From: Globodera rostochiensis
Lineage: Eukaryota > Nematoda > Chromadorea > Rhabditida > Heteroderidae
Reading direction: 5' to 3'
NCBI GenBank assembly: GCA_018350325.1
Contig: JAEVLN010000001.1
Location: 4,245,254 to 4,309,253 of the forward strand
DNA length: 64,000 nt
Part shown: positions 49,661-60,176 of the stretch, piece after piece
How positions within the stretch are numbered: the stretch's first letter is position 1
Layout: every line of letters starts with the position of its first letter
The notes under the pieces: model-generated
Databases searched by the model: none
Told to the model about the DNA's origin: nothing
Seen by the model: only the letters and a program-made list of their open reading frames with translations
Position numbers and translations under genes: made by a program

Positions 49661-49968
49661 CCCACGGACTGGACTGTCGACTCGAAAAAGGCCACATAAT
49701 TAAATAAGGAAAACACAATCATTTGTTTGAAGAAATTTTATGGAAAGCCGAATGTTGGGACCATGGAGAAGCGAGAAAGTATAAATATCAATAGATAAAC
49801 AATTTACTACTTTCCATATGTGAGCATAAATACCAGGAAATTGGGAAAAATAATTAGGAATTGCGACAGAAATAAAAACAACAGAAATGCTCAACAGTAA
49901 ATAGACAAAACAAAAAGGCTGGGGACGGTCAAAATTGTACGCGCGTAATTGCAAACGGAGATTCTATT
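49661..49968. other. spacer between FAM98 stop and TMEM65 start
   Basis: About 310 AT-rich bases between two minus-strand genes. The spacing would allow co-transcription, but no operon signal can be seen. Confidence 0.4.
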
Positions 49969-51107
49969 TTAATTGTATCGGCCGCGCTTTCCGCTTCCAC
50001 CGCGTCCCCCTCCCGCACCCCTTCCTCCACCGCCCGAGTGCCCTCCTCCACCGCCCGAGTGCCCTCCTCCACCGCCCGAGTGCCCTCCTCCACCGCCCGA
50101 GTGCCCTCCTCCACCGCCCGAGTGCCCTTCTCCACCGCCCGAGTGCCATCCTCCACCGCCTCCCCCAGCAGCAGTATCCGATTGGGCTCTATTCCCGTCA
50201 TTCCACCCTCCCCCACGACCAGCACCACCACCTCCGACAGCAAAAATATGGATTATAGAAAGCAACAAGCGAATCCCGAAAAAATGTTCAAAAATTTCCT
50301 AATGAAAATTTCAAAGAAAATGCTTTCCCTACCTCCCCCTCTCCGGAACTGCTGTTGGTGTCGTTGTGTCTCTTGTTGTTGGAAAGTCTCCCGCTGCATC
50401 GGCTGCATTTTCTCAGTCCGTCCTCCTCTGTCCGGCACAACGTCCGCCTTTACGCGGTGGGCCGTCACAAAGGAACGCGTGTCCTTCCGGAGTTGTGCGT
50501 CGCTAGTCTTCGTCACATATAAAAGGTCTAAAAGAGCATAGAAATTCGGTGGTTGTTGTGAGAAACTTACCCGTGTTGGCCACCAGAACTTCGTCGGCAT
50601 AAACAGGGTCGAAACAAAGATTTGTGAAACCACTGACCTCCAAAACGTCTCGGATTTTGTCTTCCATTTTCTGTACCCGATCCGACCTAAATTCCACACA
50701 AATTCCCTTAGTGAATGTTACTCACCAGAGAAACGAGTCGACGGTCACCTCGGCGCGTCTCTTCAGCAACAACGCTCTCTGAGCATAATCAGAGTTGAAA
50801 AGGTCGATGTATTGGCTGAGCTTGGCCCATTCCTTGTCGTCCAACGGCGAACTCGACGGAAGCAACAATCTCGGGACGGACTTAAGTTTCTTGCTTTCGT
50901 TCGCAAGGTCGACTAGCTAAACGGGTCAAATCTGTGGCAGGTAAAACGTTAAAAATTTATAAAATTAAATTATGCCGAACAAACCTTTGTTTTAAAAAGT
51001 GCCAAATAAGCAGTGTCCACATTGTCGGACAGTGGGAGATTTAAATGTCGAGATATTGACGCAATGTTCTCACAAATCCCGTCCTGTTGTTGCTGATCGA
51101 TTTCCAT
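49969..51107 (-). CDS. FAM98 family protein, short N-terminus, Gly-rich repeat tail
   Basis: FAM98 proteins work with DDX1, RTCB and CGI-99 in tRNA splicing and RNA transport complexes. Starts MEIDQQQQDGICENIASISR. The family core is clear: DDKEWAKLSQYIDLFNSDYA, QRALLLKRRAEVTVDSFLWS, DRVQKMEDKIRDVLEV, VTKTSDAQLRKDTRSFVTAH and VKADVVPDRGGRTEKMQPM. The tail is RGG/Gly-rich and contains six heptads of the HSGGGGG type encoded by a 21-bp tandem repeat, ending GGRGGSGKRGRYN. Compared with vertebrate FAM98A the first roughly 150 residues (the calponin-like part) are absent. Either the gene is N-terminally shortened or an upstream exon between 51108 and 52011 was missed; I saw none. Confidence 0.85.
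50036..50161. repeat. 21-bp coding minisatellite, six copies, in FAM98
   Basis: Six in-phase copies of GAGTGCCCTCCTCCACCGCC plus C (plus-strand reading) starting at 50036, 50057, 50078, 50099, 50120 and 50141. Units 5 and 6 have single-base changes. It encodes HSGGGGG-type heptads on the minus strand and is likely length-polymorphic. Confidence 0.92.
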
Positions 51108-51417
51108 TAATTAAACAAACAAAATCAATTGAAATTAAAGACAGCGTCTAAAATCAGAAGATATGAAATCAAGAAAAATGAACGATCTGTGGGAAAAATA
51201 GGCCTTTTAATAATCCTTCACAATATGGTCTGGGCCGGGGATAGACATAAAAGCGCAAACGGGCATACCTATAAGTTTAGTGACTATGTGAATACCAAGT
51301 TATTGCGCATTAAAATGGTGTTGAACGAAGGGACAACTCGGCAATGGGAAAATGACAATTAAGGGCTTAATACGCTGTACGGACACCCCGGCAAATTAAC
51401 GTTCGCTTATTTGTTAG

Positions 51418-51573
51418 TGGATGAAATTTTGCATGGAGTAAATGTCGCGTGGATGAAGTGTCGTATTTTGGGATGAAATGTGTCGAGTGGATGAAGTGTC
51501 GTATTTTGGGATGAAATGTCTTATGGATGAAGTGTCGTATTTGGGATGAAATGTCGTGTGGATGAAATGTCGG
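51418..51573. repeat. tandem repeat, about 38-bp unit
   Basis: Three fuller copies and partial copies of a unit around GGATGAAGTGTCGTATTTTG followed by GGATGAAATGTCG. Intergenic; it ends about 40 bases before a MITE. Confidence 0.8.
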
Positions 51574-51614
51574 CGCCTTTTTTCCGCGAAAATTTTGATT
51601 TAGACTTTTATCAG

Positions 51615-51824
51615 CAGGGCTAAGATTTTTAGGATCGAAAAACCTCGAAATAGGATCCTAAAATATGTGAAAAAAGTGTCAACATAGGATCTTCAAATAC
51701 CCGAAATAGGATCGGTCCTATTTTAGGATCGAAAACTTCAAAATAGTTATTTAGGACCGAATAGGAGCCAAAACAAAGCTGCAGTTTTTCGTGAATAGGA
51801 TAAATCCTTAAAATCTTAGCCCTG
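51615..51824. mobile_element. complete 210-bp hAT-type MITE
   Basis: Terminal inverted repeats CAGGGCTAAGATTTTTAGGA / TCCTTAAAATCTTAGCCCTG (about 21 bp, one to two mismatches) flanked by perfect 8-base direct repeats TTTATCAG (51607-51614 and 51825-51832). The interior has repeated TAGGATC words. It has no coding capacity. Eight-base duplication and CAGGG ends indicate a hAT-type non-autonomous element, distinct from the CAGGCCCGTAGCC family. Confidence 0.92.
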
Positions 51825-52011
51825 TTTATCAGATATAAAAACCTGTTTTGGAGGTTAAGAACCTAAAATATGTAGGTTGTAACCTAAATGATTTTTGATG
51901 GGTTTAGAACCTACTAGGTACCTAAATCTGGGTTTTTTAGCACTTAAAAATTCAGGCCCTAGTTATTATGTATCCTACGTATGTTTTAAAAAATGTAAAT
52001 TTAGCCAACAA

Positions 52012-52650
52012 ATGGATACATCGAAGGAGAACACTCCGCCGAGATCGCAACGGCCACAATGCTTACACTTGCAACCCAAAAAAGCAACGGGCGAGTTTTT
52101 TGGTTGATTTATTTAAAAATAATAGGCATGAAATTGATTGTGTTTTTTTGTTCATTCGTATCCCATTCAAAATGCATTTAAGTCGCTGAAATGTTTGAAC
52201 TTACTGCGCAACTCCGTCAATCGGAGGAAACTCGTGACGAACAAATCAAAGAAGAGCACCGATTGCGAAACGAAGTCCTTGAGTTGGTGCCACGCGTGAT
52301 GACAAAGTATTTGGACTCGCGCTTCGAGCGATTGGTAAGTTTTTTTTCGTTTAAATTAAACCAAAATTATTTTAGAAAAATGCCAAATTGGAATTTTTGC
52401 GCACTTCCGACAGCGACCGCAATTCCGAGGCCGAAGAGTTGGAGAAGACCAAAGAAAGTGTTCGTCGACTTAAGTTAAAGGCAGCCGAGGAGGAAGAGCA
52501 ACAGAAGAAGGAGCTTGAGGAGGTTTGCTTTTTAGTGTTTGAATGCATTTTCACCTTTGTTCGCTATTTTAGTCGAAACAGCACGAAATGGAACTGGAAC
52601 GGCGGGTGAGTCGCAAGTTGGAAATTCTGAAGGCCCTGGAGGAGATGTGA
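52012..52650 (+). CDS. small coiled-coil protein, unknown family
   Basis: Not recognised. Exons 52012-52102, 52183-52334, 52376-52522 and 52573-52650 splice to an open 155-residue frame. The N-terminus MDTSKENTPPRSQRPQCLHL is basic/Pro-rich and has TPP and SKEN words like cell-cycle phosphorylation or degradation motifs (speculative). From about residue 30 it is nearly all charged helix (MFELTAQLRQSEETRDEQIK, KTKESVRRLKLKAAEEEEQQ), ending RRVSRKLEILKALEEM, a predicted coiled coil. It sits about 210 bases upstream of claspin on the same strand, so co-transcription is possible. The four in-frame splices support a real gene. Confidence 0.7.
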
Positions 52651-52862
52651 TGATGAAGAATGATTTATTCGAAGGCCTTTGTTGTTTTGGATTATATTTG
52701 CACTAACTCGGATTCTTCAACCGTTGATCTCCCATTTCGATTAACCTTTTTTTTCTTTCTTCCTTTCAAGGCATTTTTTCCTGTTGGTAATGAAGCCGAA
52801 TTAATTGTCAGCATTTTTTGCCGTATGTCTCAAATTTTTGTTTTTAGCCAAAATAAAGTAAA

Positions 52863-54973
52863 ATGCCAAAGTCGCCGTTTAACAACGGGAGACGCCGTCC
52901 CTCACTTTCGCATGCGAATTCCTCAAGCGCAGCGTCCGAATGGTTCCAGCAGAAATTCGGCGCTGCTATTCAACTTTCTGAGCGCAGAGAGAAGTTTGAC
53001 CTTTTGAATTTTTGCTTCAGTGTTCCTACTTTTTCGTCGGGACTTAAATTCCCGAGGATCGCCCAAAAGTCGATGACCTTTCAAAATTCCCTCTTCAAAT
53101 GGAATTTGACTCGTTCTTTGAGCCTTTTGGCTTTTTATTGTAACAACGATTTTAGAGAAAGTGGTCGCAAGCAGAAGGCGCACTGTAAGTGTGGAAGCAT
53201 TTGATTTGTTTATGGAATGGAGTTTGGTGCATTTTGCATTTTAGGTTATTCTGATGTAAAGAAAAAGTTGGAAGAGTGTTTGACCGCCCGACGACACGAG
53301 GAACGGGAGCGACGTTACAGCTTTTACAATGCGGAGAATGAGATCTTTGAAGAGCCGGATGATGAGGACGAAGAAGAATTTGATGATGAAAATGAAGAAA
53401 AAGGAGTCGAGGATGGAAAGGAGGAAAAGTGTGAAGAATTGGAGCAAGAAAGGGACGAGGAATTGGATGTATGGGAAGATTTGGAGCATGAAAAGGAAGG
53501 GGGATTTGAGGAGAAGAAGAAATGGGAAGATGACAAGGAAGTCGGAGAAGGATTGAAAGAGAATGAGGAACAATCTGACGGAGAGGATGGGGATGAAGAG
53601 GAATTGACGGATGAAAAGGAAGAGGAATTTGAGGAGGAAAATGTACAGGGATTGGAAGATGGCAAGGAAGTCGGAATAGGATTGGAAGAGGATGGAAAAC
53701 AATTGGAAGAAGAAAATGAACAGGATGGTGAAGAAGAGGAAGACGATGAGGAGGAGAATGATGATAAGGAAGTCGAAAAACAATTGGAAGAAGGAAAGGA
53801 AGATGATGGTGAAGAAGAGGAAGATGAATTGGAGGATAAAAAGCAAAGAAAAGGATTGGAGCTTGTGGACCTTAAAAGAAGACTGTAATCTTTTTAATTT
53901 TTAGGGTTCCGCGACAATTAATTGCAAAGAATTATGTTTTAGCAATGATTTGTTCGACGACGAAGCGTCTTTGTCGGGCGATGACGTGGGCTCTGATTCG
54001 GACAATGAAAACCACGAGGGGTTGGACGAGTACGAAGCGGAGGAGGGCGACTTGGACCAGGTTCTGAGGGTTGAATTGTGTAGATATGGCATTTGTACAT
54101 ATTCAGTTGCCTGGCAATGAGGAAATCCGTGAAAATTTGGTTCGGCAGTACTTGAAGCATCAGAACGATACTAGCGATCGACAGCTGCTCAGACTTCAGG
54201 AGGCTTTTTTTGCCGACTCCGACCTTCACGGACAGGTCGAGGCATTCTCGGTCTGCAAACATCCACGAGTATTTAGGGGAGCAGTGGAGACCGCTCTTTC
54301 CGCTTCCGGATGCACGTCGATGCGAACATGGACTGGGCCAAATTGTTGGGCAGCATTGACGGGGAGGACGATGGCGGGGAGGAGGACGGGGAAGAACGGC
54401 AGGCGGACAAAGAGAGGCATGAGAAACGTCTTCTAATGATGAAATGGAGGGAGGAGGAGGGGCGCAAGAGACGGACGAGGAAACGACATCGGACAGAAGA
54501 GGACGACGGGGAGGACGGACGTGCCACCGGAGGAGGAGGGGCCGATGCCGACGCGGAGGTTGATGAGACGACAATCGTCGAACCATTGGACGCTCCGCTA
54601 TTTGCATTGGGCGAAAAGGTCCTATGGACAACAACCAATAAAGGTGAGAGATTATCTCAGACTCTGGAGGGAAACAAAGCCAACAGAAAGCCAGAGAAAA
54701 TATTTGGAATTTCAATGCTTATGCCCTCAAATCGCAGATGCAAATGCCAGTCCAATTGCTTCTTCCTCCTCGTCCCGACCGTCTTTCGTCCGCCCGATTC
54801 CCGCCTTTCCGTCCTCATCCTCCGTCAAAACTCTCTCGTCCGTTGCTCTGCTCACGCCTCCGCCGAAGCGTCGTGATTCGATGCTTCCCCACCTTTCGAG
54901 TGCAGCGGCGTCAGTCGGGACTGACTGCGCAATCGTTTCACATTCGATGGGTCTTCATGTCAAAAATCTTTGA
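52863..54973 (+). CDS. CLSPN: claspin-like replication checkpoint adaptor
   Basis: Claspin travels with the replication fork and presents CHK1 to ATR. The N-terminus MPKSPFNNGRRRPSLSHANS is basic/Ser-rich. After short exons (SDVKKKLEECLTARRHEERE) comes a highly acidic Glu/Asp tract (about 53330-53860). The family signature lies in the next exons: NDLFDDEASLSGDDVGSDSD, EGLDEYEAEEGDLDQLPGNE, VRQYLKHQNDTSDRQLLRLQ, EAFFADSDLHG, then RSFRFRMHVDANMDWAKLLG, matching the conserved claspin block. It continues with KRLLMMKWREEEGRKR and ends in a Ser/Pro-rich tail SVALLTPPPKRRDS ... LHVKNL. At roughly 500-600 residues it is about half the vertebrate length, as expected for nematodes. Boundaries in the acidic part are approximate. 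Confidence 0.85.
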
Positions 54974-55069
54974 TTTTATAGCTTTAATTCTAAATTTTAT
55001 TTTGTCATAAAAGTTCAAATGGCAGCAAAACATTTCTGTTTTCAGTGTTTTTTCGATGCTATCGTCCAC

Positions 55070-55075
55070 AATAAA
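55070..55075 (+). promoter_or_regulatory. likely polyadenylation signal of claspin
   Basis: AATAAA about 100 bases past the claspin stop. Confidence 0.45.
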
Positions 55076-56489
55076 TAGAAGTTAATTCACTCAGCAGCAT
55101 GCTTTTATATACTCCCCTCGGGGGGATAGAATCCTTTTTCCGTTTCACGTTTTTGCTTTTCAACATCGACAACATAATGTCGTGTTTAGTTCTCCAAATT
55201 CCTTTTCTTGGCCCATTGTTTCGCCGCAGGCGGTGCCTTTGTCGGGATCCAATTAATTCAGTCCAATCAGCTGTTCCCTCCGATTGGATTTGTTGGAGCG
55301 GAAGAATGTGGGGGAAGGGTTGCGTGACGACGAAATTACTCCGCTGATGAGATGGACGGCGGGTGGGCCAAGGAGACGGGGGGGGGGGAAATGAACAGAA
55401 CATCCCCCGAGGGTGCAAGAAGAAGTCGAATGTCCTGTGGGGGAGGGGGGAGAGCGTTGGAAGTCGTACAATTTTAATTATGCCCGCGGCTCCCCCAAGG
55501 GGCCTCAAACGAAGCGAAATCGACGAAAATTTGAGGTAAAGTCCCAACTTTTAAAGGCTTTCTCATCCCATTAGCAAAAGGGTAAAGTTTCATTGTCCAT
55601 CATTCGATGGGCAAATCCAAGAGAAGGGGGGGGGGGGCAATGAAAAAAACGGTTGGGGGAGTGAGGGGGGGGGGGGCACGGAGAAGCCCTCACAATCGGA
55701 CGCCGAAGGATTCCGCCTTAAAAGAATTATATTCTTTGTCCATCCAAATAGGCCGCTCGTTTGCGTCCCTTTTTTGTCCCCGAGGGCAAATTGCCCTTCA
55801 GCAAAATGGGAGGCCACGAGAGCAATCGATTCCCACACTTTCATGCCTTCGGGGTGGAACTTTTTGGTTCGTGAGAGCATGGGAATTGTGGGGGGGGAGG
55901 GGGAATTGGACAAAAGGAAACGCGCTCAGGGCAATGCTCAGACCCGATTATTAACACTTTGAATTGCTCACCTCACCCCACACAAGAGAGACTTACAAAT
56001 TAGAGGAAAGGTAGTCGGATCAGTCGGCGGCCTCCCCCCCCCCCCCCCTCTTTTAATCCCTCCGCACAAATTCACGTGGCGTCAACGAAATGAATGGATT
56101 GATTCATATTTATTGATTTGAACCCGCCGCTTTGCGCAAACGAAGGCCCCCATTTCATTCCAAAACTCCACGGACACCTGGGGGGGGGGGCCTTCCTTTG
56201 TGAGAAGAATTAGCATATTGAAGATGTCATTGACCCTTCAGCCTCGGGTTATCAATTTTAGTTGAACGCTCTTTCCTTCCCCACGGGGGACGTCAGTAGA
56301 TCCATTCCAATTCATCCGCAATGCGTCCATCCGCCCCCTTCCCTTCCTCTTCGTCCTTTCCCCTTCGATCCTTTCTCTTTTCTTCCTCTTCCATTCTCCG
56401 TTGGTACCAGCCGTCATCATCATTCTTCCGTCTTTCTATCGTATCGATTTGCGCGACGACGGTCCGTCCGTGCCCAACGGTCGTCCGTC

Positions 56490-56702
56490 GGGGGGGGGGG
56501 GGGGGGGGGGCTCCTACCAACTCCATCATCATCCCCCCCCCTCCTCCTCCCCCCCCTCCCCCCCTCCCTCCCCCTTCCCCCCCCCCCCCTCCCTCCCCCT
56601 TCCCCCCTCCCCTCCCCCCTCCCCCCCCCCCTCCCCCTTCCCCCCTCCCCCCCTCCCCCACCCCCCCCATCACACCCCACTTATCCCCCCCCCCCCTTTT
56701 CT
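56490..56702. repeat. 21-G run followed by about 170 bases of C/T
   Basis: Positions 56490-56510 are all G. After a short spacer (CTCCTACCAACTCCATCATC) the next roughly 170 bases are nearly pure C with interspersed T and few other bases. The G-run could pair with the C-tract (hairpin), and the pyrimidine strand could form H-DNA or i-motif. Confidence 0.9.
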
Positions 56703-57772
56703 CCTCCCAATTCCACGCGACGGCCGACGAGGCAAAAGTGTCATCGCAAAGGACGCTGGCGGACGAGTGGTGGTGAGCAAGGTGAATGGAGTGAATTGGA
56801 GACAGCCAATTCAGCCCTGTCCCCTCTCCCATTATTACCCCCCCCCCCCCCCCGCCTTCTCTCTTCTCGCCGCCTTTTTACTTTGTTTTTTGTTTCCCGC
56901 CCGTTATGATCGATCTCATCGGGAATTAAGAATCCTTCCCCTTTCATAAATTAATTCACAAAAAAACATTTTCTGATTTGTTCATTAAAATGTTTTTTGC
57001 CCCCTCCCCTCCCCTCCCTTAGCCTTTCTGCCGATTGAATTGGAAGGGAATGGGAAACAGAAAAAAGTCAAAATTTTCCCGCCAAATTCCTCCCCCAAAG
57101 GGAAAAGGCAAAAAATGGAAATTCGACGGCGTTGGCCCTTTGCCTTTCTTTTGCTCATTAAGCATTCAATCCCCGAAGGATTGAATGTGCTGTCCTCGCC
57201 AGTCTTTTCTGCCGATTTAATTTCGTCGCCGCCGGCGCATCCTTTGCCCCCTCCCCGCCTACCAAATATTCCCCGTCCCCGAAAATGTGTCATTCCCCGA
57301 CGATAAATAAGAAATAAAAATGCAATTTTTGTCCACAAATGCGATGATTGGGCGGGGTGGGGGCATCTGTCTGCTGGCCTAACGCTTTTGGGCCAATGCT
57401 TTGACGGCCCCCACGGCGAAATCGGCGGAATTTGCCGTCAAATCAATCGGTCGCTAACGAACGCGGCGATTTCCTTTTCCCATTGCCGGGACAATTGAAT
57501 CATTAGGCCGCCCTTTATTTGTTAGCTGATGAGTTCAATTCAAAAAGCATTTTCACAATTTTCATCAATTTTTTCGCCTTTTGAATGACAAATAAATAAA
57601 ATGTCCCAAAACAGACGAAGCATTTTTGTGAGTGTTCACAGCAAAACAGGAATTATTAAATTCCCTCCCCCCCCCCCCCATAACAAATCGTCAAATGCCA
57701 CGCCATCGAAATGCGACATCCAATTCAATCCATTTTATGTATAATTTTTGATTGATTTAATTCAGCCCCAAA

Positions 57773-59264
57773 ATGCCTTTTTCAAATTTTTTGTGCTCTT
57801 CGGCGACAATGGCATTCGTCGCCACAAATTCCCTTTTGGCATCCGCCGACATTTGCCAGCCGTCCGGCAGTAGCGAAAGTGGCGGCGATGAACCGTTGAG
57901 TAAACCGTCCAAAAGCTGTCCGGACTTTAAGGACGGACCGGAACAAAACGGTGGGGGCGGAGGCGGGACAGAATGGGACAATTTCTAATTATTGATCAAT
58001 TGAATTTGTCCGTTTTTTGAATTAAATTTGCCAATTTTCAGCCTGCTGCCCCTCCCAAATCACTGTCGGCTCTTTCTTTTGCTGCACCGAGCCGCACAAA
58101 GAACAATTGGAGGCGCAATTCGCTTCAGAGGCGCGGAGGCGTTTCATTTCCAAGTGAAAAATTAAATTTTAAAATTTCGCCTTTAAATGACAACAAAAAA
58201 AAGTGTTGGCCTTTCAATTCCCCCCCCCCCCCAAATAACGCCGTGGGGGATTTTTCCCACTCTTTCGATTTCCGTTGGAATGCGAACTTTATTTGGCTGT
58301 CCGTCCAATTCTCAGAGATGTGCCACAAATTTTCCCCCGGGACGTTCTTCCGGGAAGACAATTGTCCCAGCGATAAAAGAAAGGGTCCGACACTTTTGCA
58401 AATTAAATTTACACCCAAAGAGAAACCCCCCGGGGGATGGGCCTCTGATGCAAAATTTCTGGTGAATTTCTCCCTAAATTCTAAAATTACGAGTAATGGC
58501 GGGAAAAGAAATGTTATACCAATTGAAAAATGTTTTAGCCACGTGGCTGAGTTGGTGTTGGGCGGCCTCGCCTTGCTGGTGTTTCTGATCCTTCTCGGCT
58601 CCTTTCTTTGCCGCCGGACTCGCTTCTGTCCGTGGCTTCATCGGCGAAAATCGGGTGCCGGACGCTCTTCCCCCACCGGTTCTTTGGACTCCGCCGAATT
58701 CCGTAAGCATCCGAAAACAGAGAAAATAGGGGGGGGGATAATTTGACTGATTGGTCACGTTCAGTTGGTGCCGTCCGCCACTCGCACTTTCACACCCAAC
58801 TGCAACACCACCGTAGCCAACAACAGAATCGGCTCATCCCTCGACCGTTTCCAATCTCGTCAAATACCGTACACCAGCAGAGGAATTCTCAACGCGTTCA
58901 GATACCATTCAGTCAGCGCCATCGCGAGGTGACGGCCGCGGAGCAGCAGCGGAAGCAGACGACGAACGCAGCCATTCCGGCGGAGGGTAAGCAAACGAAA
59001 GTCTTTTTGATGGGGCCGAGCCGCCCGCCCTCGGAGTTCCATTCTTTTTATGGGACTCAGAAAACCTGGACTCGCTCGTACCCTGGCTAAATATTCTCGA
59101 AAATTTCAGCCCCGCCTCCCTACGAAGAGTTTGTGAGGGTTCCGCCGCCGCCGATTTGCGTCGAATTGCCGTCGGCACCGACAGAAAATGGCGAGGAGTT
59201 GGAGGAGGAACAGAACCGGCTGAACAGCGAGAGGGAAGGGCAGCTGAGACGGCCGATCATCTGA
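57773..59264 (+). CDS. Shisa-like single-pass membrane protein with PPxY tail
   Basis: Exons 57773-57950, 58042-58153, 58539-58702, 58765-58986 and 59110-59264 splice to an open 276-residue frame. The start MPFSNFLCSSATMAFVATNS then LLASADICQ could be a weak signal peptide; an upstream exon is not excluded. The ectodomain has spaced cysteines ending in CCPSQITVGSFFCC, resembling the Cys pattern of Shisa proteins. One membrane helix follows (ELVLGGLALLVFLILLGSFL) with a CRR stop, then a His/Gln/Arg-rich cytosolic tail and APPPYEEFVRVPPPPI, a PPxY motif for WW-domain ubiquitin ligases, as in Shisa/VOPP-type proteins. It ends EGQLRRPII. The topology is clear by eye; the family name is inference. 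Shisa proteins modulate receptor trafficking. Confidence 0.72.
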
Positions 59265-59504
59265 TCTTTCGCTGTGGCCTCCGAGGCTTTCGGTTGCCCG
59301 AATCGAATTGTTTTGGCCATTGTATCGCTAAATAACTTACAAACAATCAAAATGCATCAGATTTTCTGTTTTATGTCAACAAACCTTCATTCCCTTTTTA
59401 TGTATCACTTTTTGTTGCTTTACGGGCTTTTTACACATTTCCCTCTCCTCCCCTCACATTTGCGTATTGTTTTTCAACACTTTTTGAATTGCATAAACTT
59501 ACAA

Positions 59505-59510
59505 AATAAA
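59505..59510 (+). promoter_or_regulatory. likely polyadenylation signal of the Shisa-like gene
   Basis: AATAAA about 240 bases past the stop in AT-rich DNA. Confidence 0.45.
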
Positions 59511-60145
59511 TTCTCTTAAATATATTTTAATTGTTCGTTGAATGGAAAGCGGACGATCCTCTCGTCGAGTTGCGTACGAATACGCAAAAAAGGGCCTTAG
59601 AAATCTTTGGGAGTCGATAGCATTGACCATTTCCGACCGATTGAATGAAATGCTTCACGTTTCCCCCAACCCCCGGGGGGTTTGTCAATTCTCCAATTCA
59701 AACGGCAGAACACCAAGCAGCATTGGCACAATCACAACCAAAAACGATGATTTAGTTGACAGAAGAATTCATTTAAATGGGCTCTTTATGTTGCCCCACG
59801 CTTCTCGCCTTAAGACAGAAAATGTTGGAACCAGCAGAAGTCGGCCAGATTTCCTCCTATTGCTGAATCGTCACCCCAAATAATGTGATGCCAACGACAA
59901 AGGAGGGTAATTAACGTGAAGCCGATTAAATTTTTGGGCGGTAAATCCCTTTGGAATTGGCAATTCGTCTCGATGCCGTCGCCGTTCTTTTTGATAATGT
60001 TCGTGACAGTGCCAAAAAGGTTTTTGCTAAAATGACTGAAATTGTGTCAAGCAGGCAAACCAAATTTTGGGTGAGGCCATCTTTAGTCTATTTTTAATTC
60101 GAAACAAACCCCGGGCCGGGTTTTTCCAGCTCAATAATCAGACCT

Positions 60146-60176
60146 GGGCCGGGCCCGGAAAACCCCGGGCCCGGCC
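60146..60176. repeat. GC-rich perfect hairpin
   Basis: GGCCGGGCCCGG at 60147-60158 and CCGGGCCCGGCC at 60165-60176 are 12-bp inverted arms around a six-base AAAACC loop. A related CCCCGGGCCGGG word occurs 40 bases upstream. Confidence 0.85.

Larger units (their letters stand above)
51108..52011. other. divergent intergenic region FAM98 / coiled-coil gene
   Basis: About 900 bases. It includes a tandem repeat (51418-51573) and a complete MITE (51615-51824), both listed separately. Promoters of both flanking genes should lie here. Confidence 0.5.
54974..57772. other. 2.8-kb gene-poor block with extreme G/C tracts
   Basis: No supported gene. It contains the claspin polyadenylation signal, G-runs near 55380, 55628, 55668, 55892 and 56180, C-runs near 56033-56048, 56837-56852 and 57666-57680, and the long G-then-C tract listed separately. 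Open frames here are Pro- or Gly-only artefacts of these tracts. Confidence 0.5.

Noticed and set aside
53241..53846. Antisense frame rich in Phe/Leu/Ile opposite the claspin acidic region
   Set aside because: It mirrors the GAA/GAT-rich acidic coding sequence and would encode a run of hydrophobic low-complexity residues.
56262..56909. Long Pro/Ser/Leu-rich and Gly-rich open frames on both strands
   Set aside because: They are by-products of the C/T and G homopolymer tracts; no domain or codon pattern supports coding.
57757..57981. Minus-strand open frame of 74 residues starting MSHSVPPPPPPF
   Set aside because: It is antisense to exon 1 of the Shisa-like gene. The plus-strand exons splice in frame to a Cys-rich, single-helix protein, whereas the minus frame has no supporting splice partners.
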